The notes beneath the pieces are model-generated. The model searched no databases. It saw nothing but the letters and a program-made list of their open reading frames with translations, and was not told where the DNA came from. A stretch of 64,000 nucleotides of DNA from the NCBI GenBank assembly GCA_017936685.1, contig JAGBFA010000010.1, positions 1 to 64,000 of the forward strand, read 5' to 3'. Positions 8,549-17,060 of this stretch are shown here, in pieces; within the stretch, counting starts at the first letter, position 1; every line of letters starts with the position of its first letter. Source of the stretch: Alistipes sp. (GTDB lineage Bacteria > Bacteroidota > Bacteroidia > Bacteroidales > Rikenellaceae). The translations under genes and the position numbers were made by a program.

Positions 8549-9109
8549 ATGGGCAAACTCGTCATCTTTTCGGCACCGAGCGGTTCGGGCAAGACTACGA
8601 TCGTCCGCGAGCTGCTTGCGATATTTCCGCAATTCGAGTTCTCCATCTCGGCCACCTCACGCGCACCGCGCGGGCAGGAGCGCAACGGCGTCGACTACTA
8701 CTTCCTCTCGGGCGAAGAGTTCCGCCGTCTGGTCGAGCAGGACAGCTTCGTAGAGTGGGAGGAGGTCTATGCCGGCACGTGCTACGGCACGCTGCGCAGC
8801 GAGACGGAGCGTATATGGAGCAAGGGCAACGTAATCGTGTTCGACGTGGACGTGATGGGAGGCATCAACCTCAAACGCATCTTCGGCGGCGATGCCTGCT
8901 CGATATTCATCATGCCGCCCTCGATCGAGGAGTTGGAACGCCGTCTGATAGGCCGCGCCACCGACAGTGCAGAGGTGATAGCCAAACGCGTTGCCAAGGC
9001 CGAGTTCGAGATATCAAAAGCCGGGCAGTTCGACCATGTAGTGGTCAACGACGACCTCCGAGAGGCCGTTGCCGCCACACGGCACATAATCGAGGACTTC
9101 TTGAAGTAG
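8549..9109 (+). CDS. gmk: Guanylate kinase
   Basis: The 186-residue P-loop kinase converts GMP to GDP with ATP. The Walker A motif SAPSGSGKTT is at residues 8-17 and the GMP-binding TSRAPRGQERNGVDYYF follows. The lid and base-binding regions are intact and the length is standard. It is 4 bp downstream of yicC and 7 bp upstream of nadD. Confidence 0.96.
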   Translation: MGKLVIFSAPSGSGKTTIVRELLAIFPQFEFSISATSRAPRGQERNGVDYYFLSGEEFRRLVEQDSFVEWEEVYAGTCYGTLRSETERIWSKGNVIVFDVDVMGGINLKRIFGGDACSIFIMPPSIEELERRLIGRATDSAEVIAKRVAKAEFEISKAGQFDHVVVNDDLREAVAATRHIIEDFLK

Positions 9110-9116
9110 CGCGGCG

Positions 9117-9932
9117 ATGAAGAAACGAATGATGCTATATTTCGGATCGTTCGATCCGATACACAAAGGGCACATCGCACTGGCCGAATATGCCATAGAC
9201 AAAGGTCTGGGCGACGAGGTGGCGATGATCGTATCGCCGCAAAACCCGTTCAAGGCGGCCACGTTGCAGACACCCGAGATGGACCGCTTCGAGATGGCCG
9301 AAATGGCATGCGCCGATTCGCGATACCCCGAACAGATACGTCCGTCGGCCATAGAGTTCATGCTCGAAAAGCCGTCGTACACGATCCGCACGCTCGACTA
9401 TCTGAGAGACAATTTCGGCGCGGAGATGGAGTTCGCCATAATGATCGGCAGCGACAACACGGCACGGCTCGACGAGTGGCGCGACTACGAACGCATACTT
9501 ACCGAATACCCCATATACGTATATCCCCGTCGCGGTGCCGAGGTCGAGAAGTTCCGCGACCGCGTGCATCTGCTCGAAGATGCTCCGCTCGTAGATTTCT
9601 CGTCGACAGATGTCCGGCAGGCGGCCGAACGCGGCCAGGACGTTGCGCCGATGGTGGGGGAGCGCGTGGCTGAGTACATACGCCGCAAGCAGCTGTGGAC
9701 ACCGGCAGGCCGCATCGTGCGCTATACATCGCTCATCGAGCAGCAGCCCGACTGTGCGGAGCTATACGTCGAACGCGGCAAATGCTACTTTCAGCACAAT
9801 GAGTGGGGCAGTGCCATCAACGACTTCAACCGCGCACTGAAACTCGATCCGCAATGCGGCGAGGCCAAGCAGTTCATCGAGATGGCCGAGGAGATCCTCG
9901 CATTCCGCTACACCGACATATACAATCCGTAG
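9117..9932 (+). CDS. nadD: Nicotinate-nucleotide adenylyltransferase with C-terminal TPR extension
   Basis: The 271-residue protein makes deamido-NAD from nicotinate mononucleotide and ATP. It has the nucleotidyltransferase motif GSFDPIHKGH at 10-19 and FSSTDVRQ near 160-167. Typical NadD proteins end near residue 190. Here about 80 extra residues follow, holding a clear tetratricopeptide repeat (ELYVERGKCYFQHNEW and AINDFNRALKLDP, about 216-246). The reading frame is continuous with no in-frame stop, so this is a real fusion and not a separate gene. The TPR may recruit a partner protein; that is inference. Confidence 0.92.
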   Translation: MKKRMMLYFGSFDPIHKGHIALAEYAIDKGLGDEVAMIVSPQNPFKAATLQTPEMDRFEMAEMACADSRYPEQIRPSAIEFMLEKPSYTIRTLDYLRDNFGAEMEFAIMIGSDNTARLDEWRDYERILTEYPIYVYPRRGAEVEKFRDRVHLLEDAPLVDFSSTDVRQAAERGQDVAPMVGERVAEYIRRKQLWTPAGRIVRYTSLIEQQPDCAELYVERGKCYFQHNEWGSAINDFNRALKLDPQCGEAKQFIEMAEEILAFRYTDIYNP

Positions 9933-9936
9933 GAAG

Positions 9937-10521
9937 ATGATCGAAATAGACGACAAGATAGTAAGTCTCGACATTTTGCGCGAGCAGTTCGCATGCGACA
10001 TATCGCGCTGCAAGGGAATATGCTGCGTCGAGGGCAATGCGGGAGCACCGCTCGACATAGACGAGGTGGACACGCTCGAAGAGGAGTGGGATAATTATGC
10101 GCCATACATGACCGAAGCGGGACGACAGTCCGTCGAGCGGCAGGGATTCATGGTCATAGACGAGGAGGGCGACTACACTACGCCCCTCATCGACGATGCC
10201 GAGTGCGCCTATTCGTTCACCGAGAACGGCGTAACATACTGCGCCATCGAACGCGCCTACCGCGAGGGTCGGACATCGTTCATCAAGCCCATATCGTGCC
10301 ACCTCTATCCCATACGGCTGATGCGCTTTTCGAACGGTTCGATCGGCCTGAACTATCATCGCTGGGAGGTATGCCGGCCGGCATGCGAATGCGGCAAAAA
10401 GCTCGGCATACCGGTTTACAAATCGCTGCGCGAGCCGATCATAAGACGCTTCGGCGAGGAGTTCTACCGGGCATTGGAGTGCGCCGCCTCGCTATTGGAG
10501 CAGCAAGACAAACAACAATAG
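9937..10521 (+). CDS. DUF3109 family cysteine-rich protein
   Basis: The 194-residue protein belongs to the DUF3109/YkgJ-like group of putative metal-cluster proteins. Conserved cysteines occur in FACDISRCKGICCVEGN near residues 18-35, in CHLYPIR near 122, and in CRPACECGK near 147-155, a pattern suited to zinc or iron-sulfur binding. It starts 4 bp after nadD and ends 4 bp before the peptidase gene. It has no signal peptide. The cellular role is unknown. Confidence 0.85.
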   Translation: MIEIDDKIVSLDILREQFACDISRCKGICCVEGNAGAPLDIDEVDTLEEEWDNYAPYMTEAGRQSVERQGFMVIDEEGDYTTPLIDDAECAYSFTENGVTYCAIERAYREGRTSFIKPISCHLYPIRLMRFSNGSIGLNYHRWEVCRPACECGKKLGIPVYKSLREPIIRRFGEEFYRALECAASLLEQQDKQQ

Positions 10522-10525
10522 AATC

Positions 10526-11575
10526 ATGGATATAAAGATATACATAGCAACAGCCCTGTCGACGTTCGCATTACACGGAGCATGGGCACAGCAGACGACC
10601 CAGACTGCGCAGGAGTCCGCCGACACCACCCTCCGCGCCGAGCAGCAGATCGACAGCGCGGCACTCATACGCCGCCAGACACCGGTACGTCCCGTGCACA
10701 CATTGGGACAAGTAGAGCCCATCGACACGCTGTCGACGGGCAACGACGCACTGCAAATCGTGCTTTTCAACGACAATACGTGGCGATACGTGCTCACGAA
10801 AGACTACGTACAGGACAGCACCGTCTTCGCCGACCACTGGGTAACGCAATCGGTGCACGCCTACAACGATGTCGAGCTGTCGTCGCTGCCCGATGCCACC
10901 GTAATATCGCTGGTCGACTCGCTCAAAAGCTATCACTATCCATACAAGGGACGCGCCGGTTCGCGCTACGGTCTGCGCCGCGGACGGCCGCATCAGGGCA
11001 TCGATCTGCCGTTGAAAACAGGCGATCCCATATACTCGACCTTCGACGGTCAGGTGCGTTTTTCGGGATATAACAACGGCGGATACGGCAATCTGATAAT
11101 CATTCGTCACAACAACGGTCTGGAAACATTCTACGGCCACTTATCGGAGCGTATGGTCGAGCCGGGCGACTGGGTGGTGGCAGGACAGCAGATCGGCAAG
11201 GGCGGCAACACCGGACGATCGTCGGGACCGCACCTGCACTTCGAGGTGAGATACAAGGGGCAGTCGTTCGACCCCGAACGCGTGATAGACTTCGAGACGG
11301 GCATACTGCGGCGCGAGGAGCTGCTTTTAAAGCGTCGTCATTTCAGCATATACTCCAAATTCGATCAGAATTTCGACGACGAGGAGGCCAACGAGAAGCA
11401 GGACGAGGCCGAGCGCAAGGCGGCCGAGGCCATACAGTACCACACCATACGCAAGGGCGATACGCTCGGGGCCATAGCCCGCAAGTATCACACAACGGTC
11501 AAACGTCTGTGCCAGTTGAACAACATGAAAGAGACCACTATTCTGCGATTAGGCAAACGCCTGCGCGTGAGATAG
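10526..11575 (+). CDS. M23 family metallopeptidase with LysM domain
   Basis: The 349-residue exported protein has a signal peptide (about 1-22), a lysostaphin-type M23 domain with HQGIDLPL near 155 and HLHFEV near 235 (zinc ligands), a charged linker with many E and K residues, and a C-terminal LysM (about 304-349, TIRKGDTLGAIARKY). It should act in the periplasm on peptidoglycan cross-links, either as an endopeptidase or as an amidase activator. Both zinc-ligand motifs are present, which favours a catalytic enzyme. It is the last gene of the yicC operon and ends at a shared terminator. Confidence 0.92.
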   Translation: MDIKIYIATALSTFALHGAWAQQTTQTAQESADTTLRAEQQIDSAALIRRQTPVRPVHTLGQVEPIDTLSTGNDALQIVLFNDNTWRYVLTKDYVQDSTVFADHWVTQSVHAYNDVELSSLPDATVISLVDSLKSYHYPYKGRAGSRYGLRRGRPHQGIDLPLKTGDPIYSTFDGQVRFSGYNNGGYGNLIIIRHNNGLETFYGHLSERMVEPGDWVVAGQQIGKGGNTGRSSGPHLHFEVRYKGQSFDPERVIDFETGILRREELLLKRRHFSIYSKFDQNFDDEEANEKQDEAERKAAEAIQYHTIRKGDTLGAIARKYHTTVKRLCQLNNMKETTILRLGKRLRVR

Positions 11576-11590
11576 CCGTAAGACGAGAAG

Positions 11591-11622
11591 AAAAATGCCG
11601 CCTTTAAAAGGGCGGCATTTTT
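11591..11622. terminator. Bidirectional intrinsic terminator overlapping the truA stop
   Basis: AAAAATGCCGCC (11591-11602) pairs with GGCGGCATTTTT (11611-11622) around an 8-nt loop. It ends the M23 peptidase transcript and, on the other strand, lies across the last codons and stop of truA. Confidence 0.88.
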
Positions 11623-12380
11623 CGTTGCACACATCTGAATACATCGTCGGGATAACAAACATCGCTTAGGAACAACCCCTGCGCCGGCGCACCGGCACTC
11701 GATCGCGACAGGTCGCGCGAGAGCAATATATCCTCGAAATCTTCGGGCGTGTAACGTCCGCGGCCTACATCGACAAGCGTTCCGACTATGGCGCGCACCA
11801 TGTTGCGCAGAAACCTGTCGGCACGTATGGTGAAGTGCATCGACTCGGCATCGTCGCGCTGCCATAGGGCATGCGTGACGTGACAGATGTTGGTCTTGTT
11901 GTTGGAGTTTAGTTTGGCGAACGACGTGAAATCGTCGCAGCGGAGCAGACTCTCGGCCGCACGGTTCATGGACTCGATATCGACCGGAACGTAATACTGC
12001 CACGCCCGCGAGCGATGGAACGGCGATTTGCCGCTGCGCAGGAAATAGGTGTATTCGCGCTCGACGGCATCGAACCGCGCATGGGCATCGTCGCGCACGC
12101 GCGTCACCGACGACACTGCAATATCTTGCGGCAGGACGAGATTGAGCTTATACACCAGCTGACGCTCATCATCTATTGGTGTAGGCGTATCAAAGTGTGC
12201 CACGTAATACGACGCATTGACACCTGTGTCGGTGCGGCCTGCACCGGTGATCTCGACGGCAGAGCGCAACAGCATCGAGAGTGCCTGCTCGACGGTTTGC
12301 TGAACGGAGGGTGCACTGGTCTGACGCTGCCAGCCGCAGTATGCCCCTCCGTCGTATTGCAATTCCAGAAAATAACGCAT
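11604..12380 (-). CDS. truA: tRNA pseudouridine(38-40) synthase
   Basis: The 258-residue enzyme isomerises uridines 38-40 in the tRNA anticodon arm. The catalytic aspartate is D51 in GAGRTDTGVNA, and RFLRNMVRAIVGTLVDVG near 190-207 is the conserved C-terminal segment. It is 9 bp after lpdA on the minus strand. The coding sequence ends inside the terminator hairpin, so the last residues (KMPPF) are encoded by the stem. Confidence 0.94.
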   Translation of the reverse strand: MRYFLELQYDGGAYCGWQRQTSAPSVQQTVEQALSMLLRSAVEITGAGRTDTGVNASYYVAHFDTPTPIDDERQLVYKLNLVLPQDIAVSSVTRVRDDAHARFDAVEREYTYFLRSGKSPFHRSRAWQYYVPVDIESMNRAAESLLRCDDFTSFAKLNSNNKTNICHVTHALWQRDDAESMHFTIRADRFLRNMVRAIVGTLVDVGRGRYTPEDFEDILLSRDLSRSSAGAPAQGLFLSDVCYPDDVFRCVQRKMPPF

Positions 12381-12389
12381 CGCTCGATA

Positions 12390-13763
12390 TTACAGATGTA
12401 TGGCCGCACCCATTGCCGCCTCGGCAGCCTCCATCGTCGCCTCGTTCATCGACGGGTGGGCGTGTATGGTGCGGGCTATGGTCTCGGCCGTGATGCCGAG
12501 GCGTTTGGCTAACGTAGGCTCGGCGATCATTTCGGTCACGTTGTGGCCGACAAGGTGTGCGCCTATCAAACGGTCGTCGGCATCGAATATCAGCTTGACG
12601 AAGCCGTCGCGCTCGCCGGCGGCAGTGGCCTTGCCCGATGCCGTATAGGGGAATCGGCCGACCTTGTAATCGATGCCCTTGTCGCGTGCCTGCTGCTCGG
12701 TAAGACCCACCGACGCCACCTCGGGCGAGGTGAACACGCACGAAGGAATGGTCGAGTAGTCGATCGGCTCGGGCGACAGACCGCAGATATGCTCTACGCA
12801 GTGTATGGCCTCGGCCGAGGCCACGTGTGCCAATGCCGGAGTGGCTATTATGTCGCCTATGGCATATACCCCCTCGACAGAGGTGCGGTAGTGCTCGTCG
12901 ACGACGATCTTGTCGCGCTCGACGGCAATGCCCAACTCTTCCAGACCTATATTCTCTATATTGGACTTTATGCCCACGGCCGACAGCACGACATCGGCCG
13001 TAAGCGTCTGCTCGCCCTTCTTGCCCTCGACGAGTACGTTGCAGCCGTCGGGCGTTACGTCGACCTGCTTGACGCTCGTCGAGGTCATCACCGCAGCACG
13101 CAGCTTGCGGAAGGCACGCTCCATAGTCTTGGCTGTCTCCTCGTCTTCGAGCGGCATTATCTGCGGCATATACTCGACGATGGTCACCTTGACACCCAGC
13201 GTCGCGAAGATATACGCAAACTCGCTGCCTATGGCACCCGAGCCCACGACGATCATCGTCTGGGGCAGGCTGTCGAGCGTCAGAGCCTCGCGCGAGGAGA
13301 TGATGCGCTTGCCGTCGACAGGCATGAACGCCATCTGGCGCGGACGTGCGCCCGTAGCCAGAATGACGGCATCGGCCTGGTAGCTCGCACCCTCAACCTC
13401 GACCGTATGCGGCGAGGTGAGACGTCCGTGACCGGCAATGACATCGATGTTATTCTTCTTGAAGAGGAACTGCACGCCCTTGTTCATGGTCTCGGCCACA
13501 GTCCGCTCGCGCTGCACGGCCTTCGCCCAATCGACGCGCACCTCGCCGTCGATGGCTACTCCGAATCCCGCCGCAGCCTTGCAGTCGGCATACACCTGTG
13601 CACTGCGCACCAACGCCTTTGTCGGTATGCAGCCCCAGTTGAGACACACACCGCCGACCTCGGCGCGTTCGACCACCGCCACACGGCGGCCCAGCTGAGC
13701 GGCACGTATGGCGGCCACATATCCGCCCGGGCCACTGCCTATGATTATAATGTCGTATTTCAT
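12390..13763 (-). CDS. lpdA: Dihydrolipoyl dehydrogenase
   Basis: The 457-residue flavoprotein disulfide reductase has the FAD motif GSGPGGYVAA (9-18), the redox pair C40/C45 in GGVCLNWGCIPTK, the NAD domain GSGAIGSEFAY near 174-184, and a C-terminal AHPSMNEA with the catalytic His. It reoxidises dihydrolipoamide of 2-oxoacid dehydrogenase or glycine-cleavage complexes. None of those other subunits is in the window. It lies between the C69 dipeptidase gene (42 bp upstream) and truA, probably co-transcribed. Confidence 0.94.
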   Translation of the reverse strand: MKYDIIIIGSGPGGYVAAIRAAQLGRRVAVVERAEVGGVCLNWGCIPTKALVRSAQVYADCKAAAGFGVAIDGEVRVDWAKAVQRERTVAETMNKGVQFLFKKNNIDVIAGHGRLTSPHTVEVEGASYQADAVILATGARPRQMAFMPVDGKRIISSREALTLDSLPQTMIVVGSGAIGSEFAYIFATLGVKVTIVEYMPQIMPLEDEETAKTMERAFRKLRAAVMTSTSVKQVDVTPDGCNVLVEGKKGEQTLTADVVLSAVGIKSNIENIGLEELGIAVERDKIVVDEHYRTSVEGVYAIGDIIATPALAHVASAEAIHCVEHICGLSPEPIDYSTIPSCVFTSPEVASVGLTEQQARDKGIDYKVGRFPYTASGKATAAGERDGFVKLIFDADDRLIGAHLVGHNVTEMIAEPTLAKRLGITAETIARTIHAHPSMNEATMEAAEAAMGAAIHL

Positions 13764-13805
13764 CGTAAAGTTATGTTGTTGAAATTAAGGTTGTCGATAT
13801 TCAGG

Positions 13806-15434
13806 TTACTCCACCACGCGCAGCACCTCGCCGTTGTCGGCGGCTACCGCACGCTGCCACTTCTCGTTATAGCCCGGCCACTCGATCTTGCCCGGTATGC
13901 CGCGGCCGTTGCCGTTGTCGATGAAGCCGTCGGCATTCTCGCCCTTGACGTTACCGTCGATATACTTTATTAAAAGGTATCGGTCGAGTGCCGTCCAGCG
14001 GTCAAACAAATTCTGAGCCGTCGAGCAGCTGTACTCGGTCAGATAGCGGCGCGCCTTGCGCGGACTCATCGCAGCGGCGGCGGCATCGATGCGCTCCACC
14101 TCGCGAAGTCTCTCAGTCTCCCACTCGTCGACGACCTTGCGCACGTCGGCAGCGATGGCATCGTAGCGCAGATATGCGAAGTTGGCCACGCGGTTGAAGA
14201 GCCAGAAAGCCGAGGTGGGCGAGTATTCGAGCATCGTGCCGTTATCCTCCGACAGACACTCCGGAACGGCCGTCGTGTTGCAGTATACGGGCGTGAGGCA
14301 CGAGGTGGCGGCATCGTCGACACCGAACCACAAAATACCGGTCTTGCCCTTGCGAGCCTGGCCCACGAGCCAGAAACCGGTCTGCTGCGTGGCCGTGGCG
14401 CGCTCGTTGCAATACTGCTGGCCGTCGACCTCGAAATACATCGGACGCCAGCGGTAGGGCAGAGCGTGACCTCCGGCACCCAGGTCGGTCGTCATATCCA
14501 TGGGCGTGCCCTCGTAGTGGTCGCGCATGGCATCGAAGACCACCTTGGGCGAGACCTTCTCGCGCGGCTTGACCCACAGCGGCATGCGGTTCTCCTTGTT
14601 GTGTCCCATAGCGTAGTCGACATATCGGTCCATATCGTCGGCAACGGTGCGGAAGAAGCTCCACACGCGCGCCTCGCAACCGCGCATGGCACCGAAGTCG
14701 AGCGGAGCGTATGCATCGGCAAAACTGAAATCCTCGTCCGAGCCCTCGTAATATCCCATCTTACGCGCCAGCTCGACCACATCGGCTGCATAGAGGCAGT
14801 TCTCGGGGTCGTCCTTGGGGAAGGTGGTGATACGCGCCTGATTGGCATGCGCCGAGACGTAACCGTCGGGTATGCGCCGTGCAACCCACACGACGCCCTT
14901 GCCATGCTTGCCGCGGCCGATAAGCTCCATGATCCACGCCTCGTCGGCATCGGCTATCGAGAACGACTCGCCGCTGGAACAATAGCCGTAGGTGTCGGCC
15001 AGCGAGACGATCGTGGAGATGGCCTCGCGTGCCGTGCGCGCACGCTGCAAGGTGATGTAGATGAGCGATCCGTAGTCGATGCCGCCCTCGGGATCCTCCA
15101 ACTCGTGGCGGCCGCCGAACGTCGTCTCGGTGATGATGAGCGAATGCTCGTTCATGTTGCCGACCGTGGAGTATGTCACGGCAGCCTGCTCTATGTCGCC
15201 TATATAGCGACCGGTGTCCCACTCGTAAACGGGCATCAGCGCAGCAGCCTTGCGCAAAGGCATGTAGTGATAGAGACAGCCGTAGAGCTGGTGCGAGTCG
15301 GCGGCATAGCTTACAAGCACCGAGCCGTCGGTCGATGCGCCGCGCGTGACGATAAAGTTGGTGCATGCGCTTGTCGGCGAGATGCTTGCTAAAAGCATGG
15401 CCGCAGCGGAGAGTGCGATAGAGAATCGTTTCAT
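13806..15434 (-). CDS. C69 family dipeptidase, exported
   Basis: The 542-residue N-terminal-nucleophile hydrolase has a signal peptide of about 23 residues followed directly by C24 in SACTNFIVTRGAS, so cleavage would expose the catalytic cysteine. The next conserved block, STDGSVLVSYAADSHQ, fits the family. It should hydrolyse short peptides in the periplasm or at the surface. Length and domain order match Bacteroidales PepD-like proteins. A TATCTTTG -7 box lies about 38 bp upstream on the minus strand, and lpdA and truA follow. Confidence 0.92.
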   Translation of the reverse strand: MKRFSIALSAAAMLLASISPTSACTNFIVTRGASTDGSVLVSYAADSHQLYGCLYHYMPLRKAAALMPVYEWDTGRYIGDIEQAAVTYSTVGNMNEHSLIITETTFGGRHELEDPEGGIDYGSLIYITLQRARTAREAISTIVSLADTYGYCSSGESFSIADADEAWIMELIGRGKHGKGVVWVARRIPDGYVSAHANQARITTFPKDDPENCLYAADVVELARKMGYYEGSDEDFSFADAYAPLDFGAMRGCEARVWSFFRTVADDMDRYVDYAMGHNKENRMPLWVKPREKVSPKVVFDAMRDHYEGTPMDMTTDLGAGGHALPYRWRPMYFEVDGQQYCNERATATQQTGFWLVGQARKGKTGILWFGVDDAATSCLTPVYCNTTAVPECLSEDNGTMLEYSPTSAFWLFNRVANFAYLRYDAIAADVRKVVDEWETERLREVERIDAAAAAMSPRKARRYLTEYSCSTAQNLFDRWTALDRYLLIKYIDGNVKGENADGFIDNGNGRGIPGKIEWPGYNEKWQRAVAADNGEVLRVVE

Positions 15435-15471
15435 AAATTCATTATTTCGTTTTTAATTGTTTCTATTCAGT

Positions 15472-15479
15472 CAAAGATA
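15472..15479 (-). promoter_or_regulatory. C69 dipeptidase -7 promoter element
   Basis: On the minus strand TATCTTTG matches the -7 consensus about 38 bp before the start codon. No clear TTTG was seen at -33. Confidence 0.5.
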
Positions 15480-15496
15480 GAAAATAATTTCCGAAT

Positions 15497-15528
15497 TTTG
15501 GCTTCGAACGGCGAAATTCGTAAATTTG
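15497..15528 (+). promoter_or_regulatory. yggS promoter
   Basis: TTTG (15497-15500), a 20-bp spacer and TAAATTTG (15521-15528) match both consensus elements exactly. The start codon is 22 bp downstream. Confidence 0.75.
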
Positions 15529-15550
15529 CGGTCGGATAACTGAGTTTACA

Positions 15551-16210
15551 ATGAGCATAGCAACACGTCTGGACAAGCTGCGTGCGACACTGCCCGAGGG
15601 CGTGGAGCTTGTAGCCGTATCGAAATTCCACCCCGCCGAACGCCTTATGGAGGCATATCGCGCCGGACAGCGCGTATTCGGCGAGAGCCGTCCGCAGGAG
15701 ATGGCTGCTAAACACGATGAATTGCCCGCCGACATACGCTGGCACATGATAGGTCATTTGCAGACCAACAAGGTGAAGATGATAGCACCGTTCGTAGCAC
15801 GCATCGATTCGGTGGACTCGGCGCGTCTGATCGACGAGATCGACCGGCAGGCACTGCGCTGCGGCCGCTGCATAGAGATATTGCTGGAGGTGCATGTGGC
15901 CGACGAACAGACCAAATCGGGCTGGGATATCGACGATCTGCGGGACTACATAGCCTCGGGAGCACTTACGGGCAAGAGCGGCATACGCGTGCGCGGACTG
16001 ATGTCGATAGCCACCAACACCGACGACGAGCAGATCATACGCCGCGACTTTGGCCGCGTGCAGGCTCTGTTCGAGGAGTTCCGGCCGCTGTTCGGCAGCG
16101 ATTTCGACACGCTGTCGCTCGGTATGTCGGACGACTGGCCGCTGGCCATAGAGTACGGTTCGACGGCCGTCCGCATCGGCACGGCCATATTCGGCGCACG
16201 GGAGTATTAA
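15551..16210 (+). CDS. YggS family PLP homeostasis protein
   Basis: The 219-residue single-domain PLP-binding protein has the PLP lysine K25 in LVAVSKFHPAE, the WHMIGHLQTNKV block near 74-85, and the C-terminal LSLGMSDDW. Relatives (YggS, PROSC) carry and balance pyridoxal 5'-phosphate rather than catalyse amino acid chemistry. It has its own strong promoter and a hairpin immediately downstream. Confidence 0.93.
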   Translation: MSIATRLDKLRATLPEGVELVAVSKFHPAERLMEAYRAGQRVFGESRPQEMAAKHDELPADIRWHMIGHLQTNKVKMIAPFVARIDSVDSARLIDEIDRQALRCGRCIEILLEVHVADEQTKSGWDIDDLRDYIASGALTGKSGIRVRGLMSIATNTDDEQIIRRDFGRVQALFEEFRPLFGSDFDTLSLGMSDDWPLAIEYGSTAVRIGTAIFGAREY

Positions 16211-16214
16211 CACG

Positions 16215-16258
16215 GCCGATGCCGCATCTGCGAGGCTCGGCTGCGCGCCTGCATCGGC
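16215..16258. terminator. Hairpin after yggS
   Basis: GCCGATGC (16215-16222) pairs with GCATCGGC (16251-16258), with further GC-rich pairing inside. It begins 5 bp after the yggS stop. No strong T run follows, so it may be a weak terminator or a 3'-end stabiliser. Confidence 0.5.
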
Positions 16259-16336
16259 GGCAAAGAGTGAAATCGGTGTCGGGCATATCGGTTTTACAAT
16301 TATTTTCGTTATCTTTACACGTTTAAAATCCAAGCT

Positions 16337-17050
16337 ATGAAAGCAGCTGTAATAGGATATGGCAAAATGGGTCACGAGATCGAACGCATACTGCTCGACC
16401 GCGGCCATACGGTGGAGCTTATCATCGATCAAGATAATGCCAGCCAGCTCGATGCCGAACATTTGGCCGGCATCGATGTGGCGTTGGAGTTCTCGACACC
16501 CCGCACAGCCTACGACAATATCAGGAAGTGCATCGAGGCACGCACGCCGGTGGTAAGCGGCACCACGGGCTGGACGGATCGTCTGGGCGAATTGGAGGAG
16601 TTGTGCCGCAGCAACGGCGGCGCACTGTTCTATGCGTCGAACTTCTCGCTCGGAGTCAACATCATGTTCCGCCTCAACCGCCGGCTCGCCGAGCTGATGC
16701 GCGGCCACTCGGAGTACGACGTGCGCATAGAGGAGACCCATCACACCGAAAAGAAAGATTCGCCGAGCGGCACGGCCATAACGCTGGCCGACGACATCAT
16801 AGCGCGCTCCGAGATGAAGCGTGCGTGGATCAATTCGCCCTCCGACGACAGATCGCTGTTGGAGATAGCATCGTACAGAGAGGGCAAAGTGCCGGGCATA
16901 CACACCGTCACCTACCGCTCGGAAGACGACGTGCTGCAACTGCGCCACTCGATCACCAACCGCCGGACGCTGGCTATGGGCGCGGTTGTTGCTGCCGAGT
17001 TCGTGTGCGGACGCGAGGGCGTATATACGATGGACGACTTACTGAAATAA
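16337..17050 (+). CDS. dapB: 4-hydroxy-tetrahydrodipicolinate reductase
   Basis: The 237-residue enzyme reduces hydroxy-tetrahydrodipicolinate with NAD(P)H in the lysine and diaminopimelate pathway. The nucleotide-binding GYGKMGHEI is at 8-16. The active-site block EETHHTEKKDSPSGTA lies near 133-148 and the dinucleotide-contact SGTTGWT near 74. It starts a seven-gene plus-strand run (dapB to the phosphoesterase fusion), 10 bp before lepB. Confidence 0.95.
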   Translation: MKAAVIGYGKMGHEIERILLDRGHTVELIIDQDNASQLDAEHLAGIDVALEFSTPRTAYDNIRKCIEARTPVVSGTTGWTDRLGELEELCRSNGGALFYASNFSLGVNIMFRLNRRLAELMRGHSEYDVRIEETHHTEKKDSPSGTAITLADDIIARSEMKRAWINSPSDDRSLLEIASYREGKVPGIHTVTYRSEDDVLQLRHSITNRRTLAMGAVVAAEFVCGREGVYTMDDLLK

Positions 17051-17060
17051 CTTTTTTGAG

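Noticed and set aside
12543-13973. 476-codon plus-strand frame over lpdA
   Set aside because: Composition shadow of the conserved flavoprotein gene.
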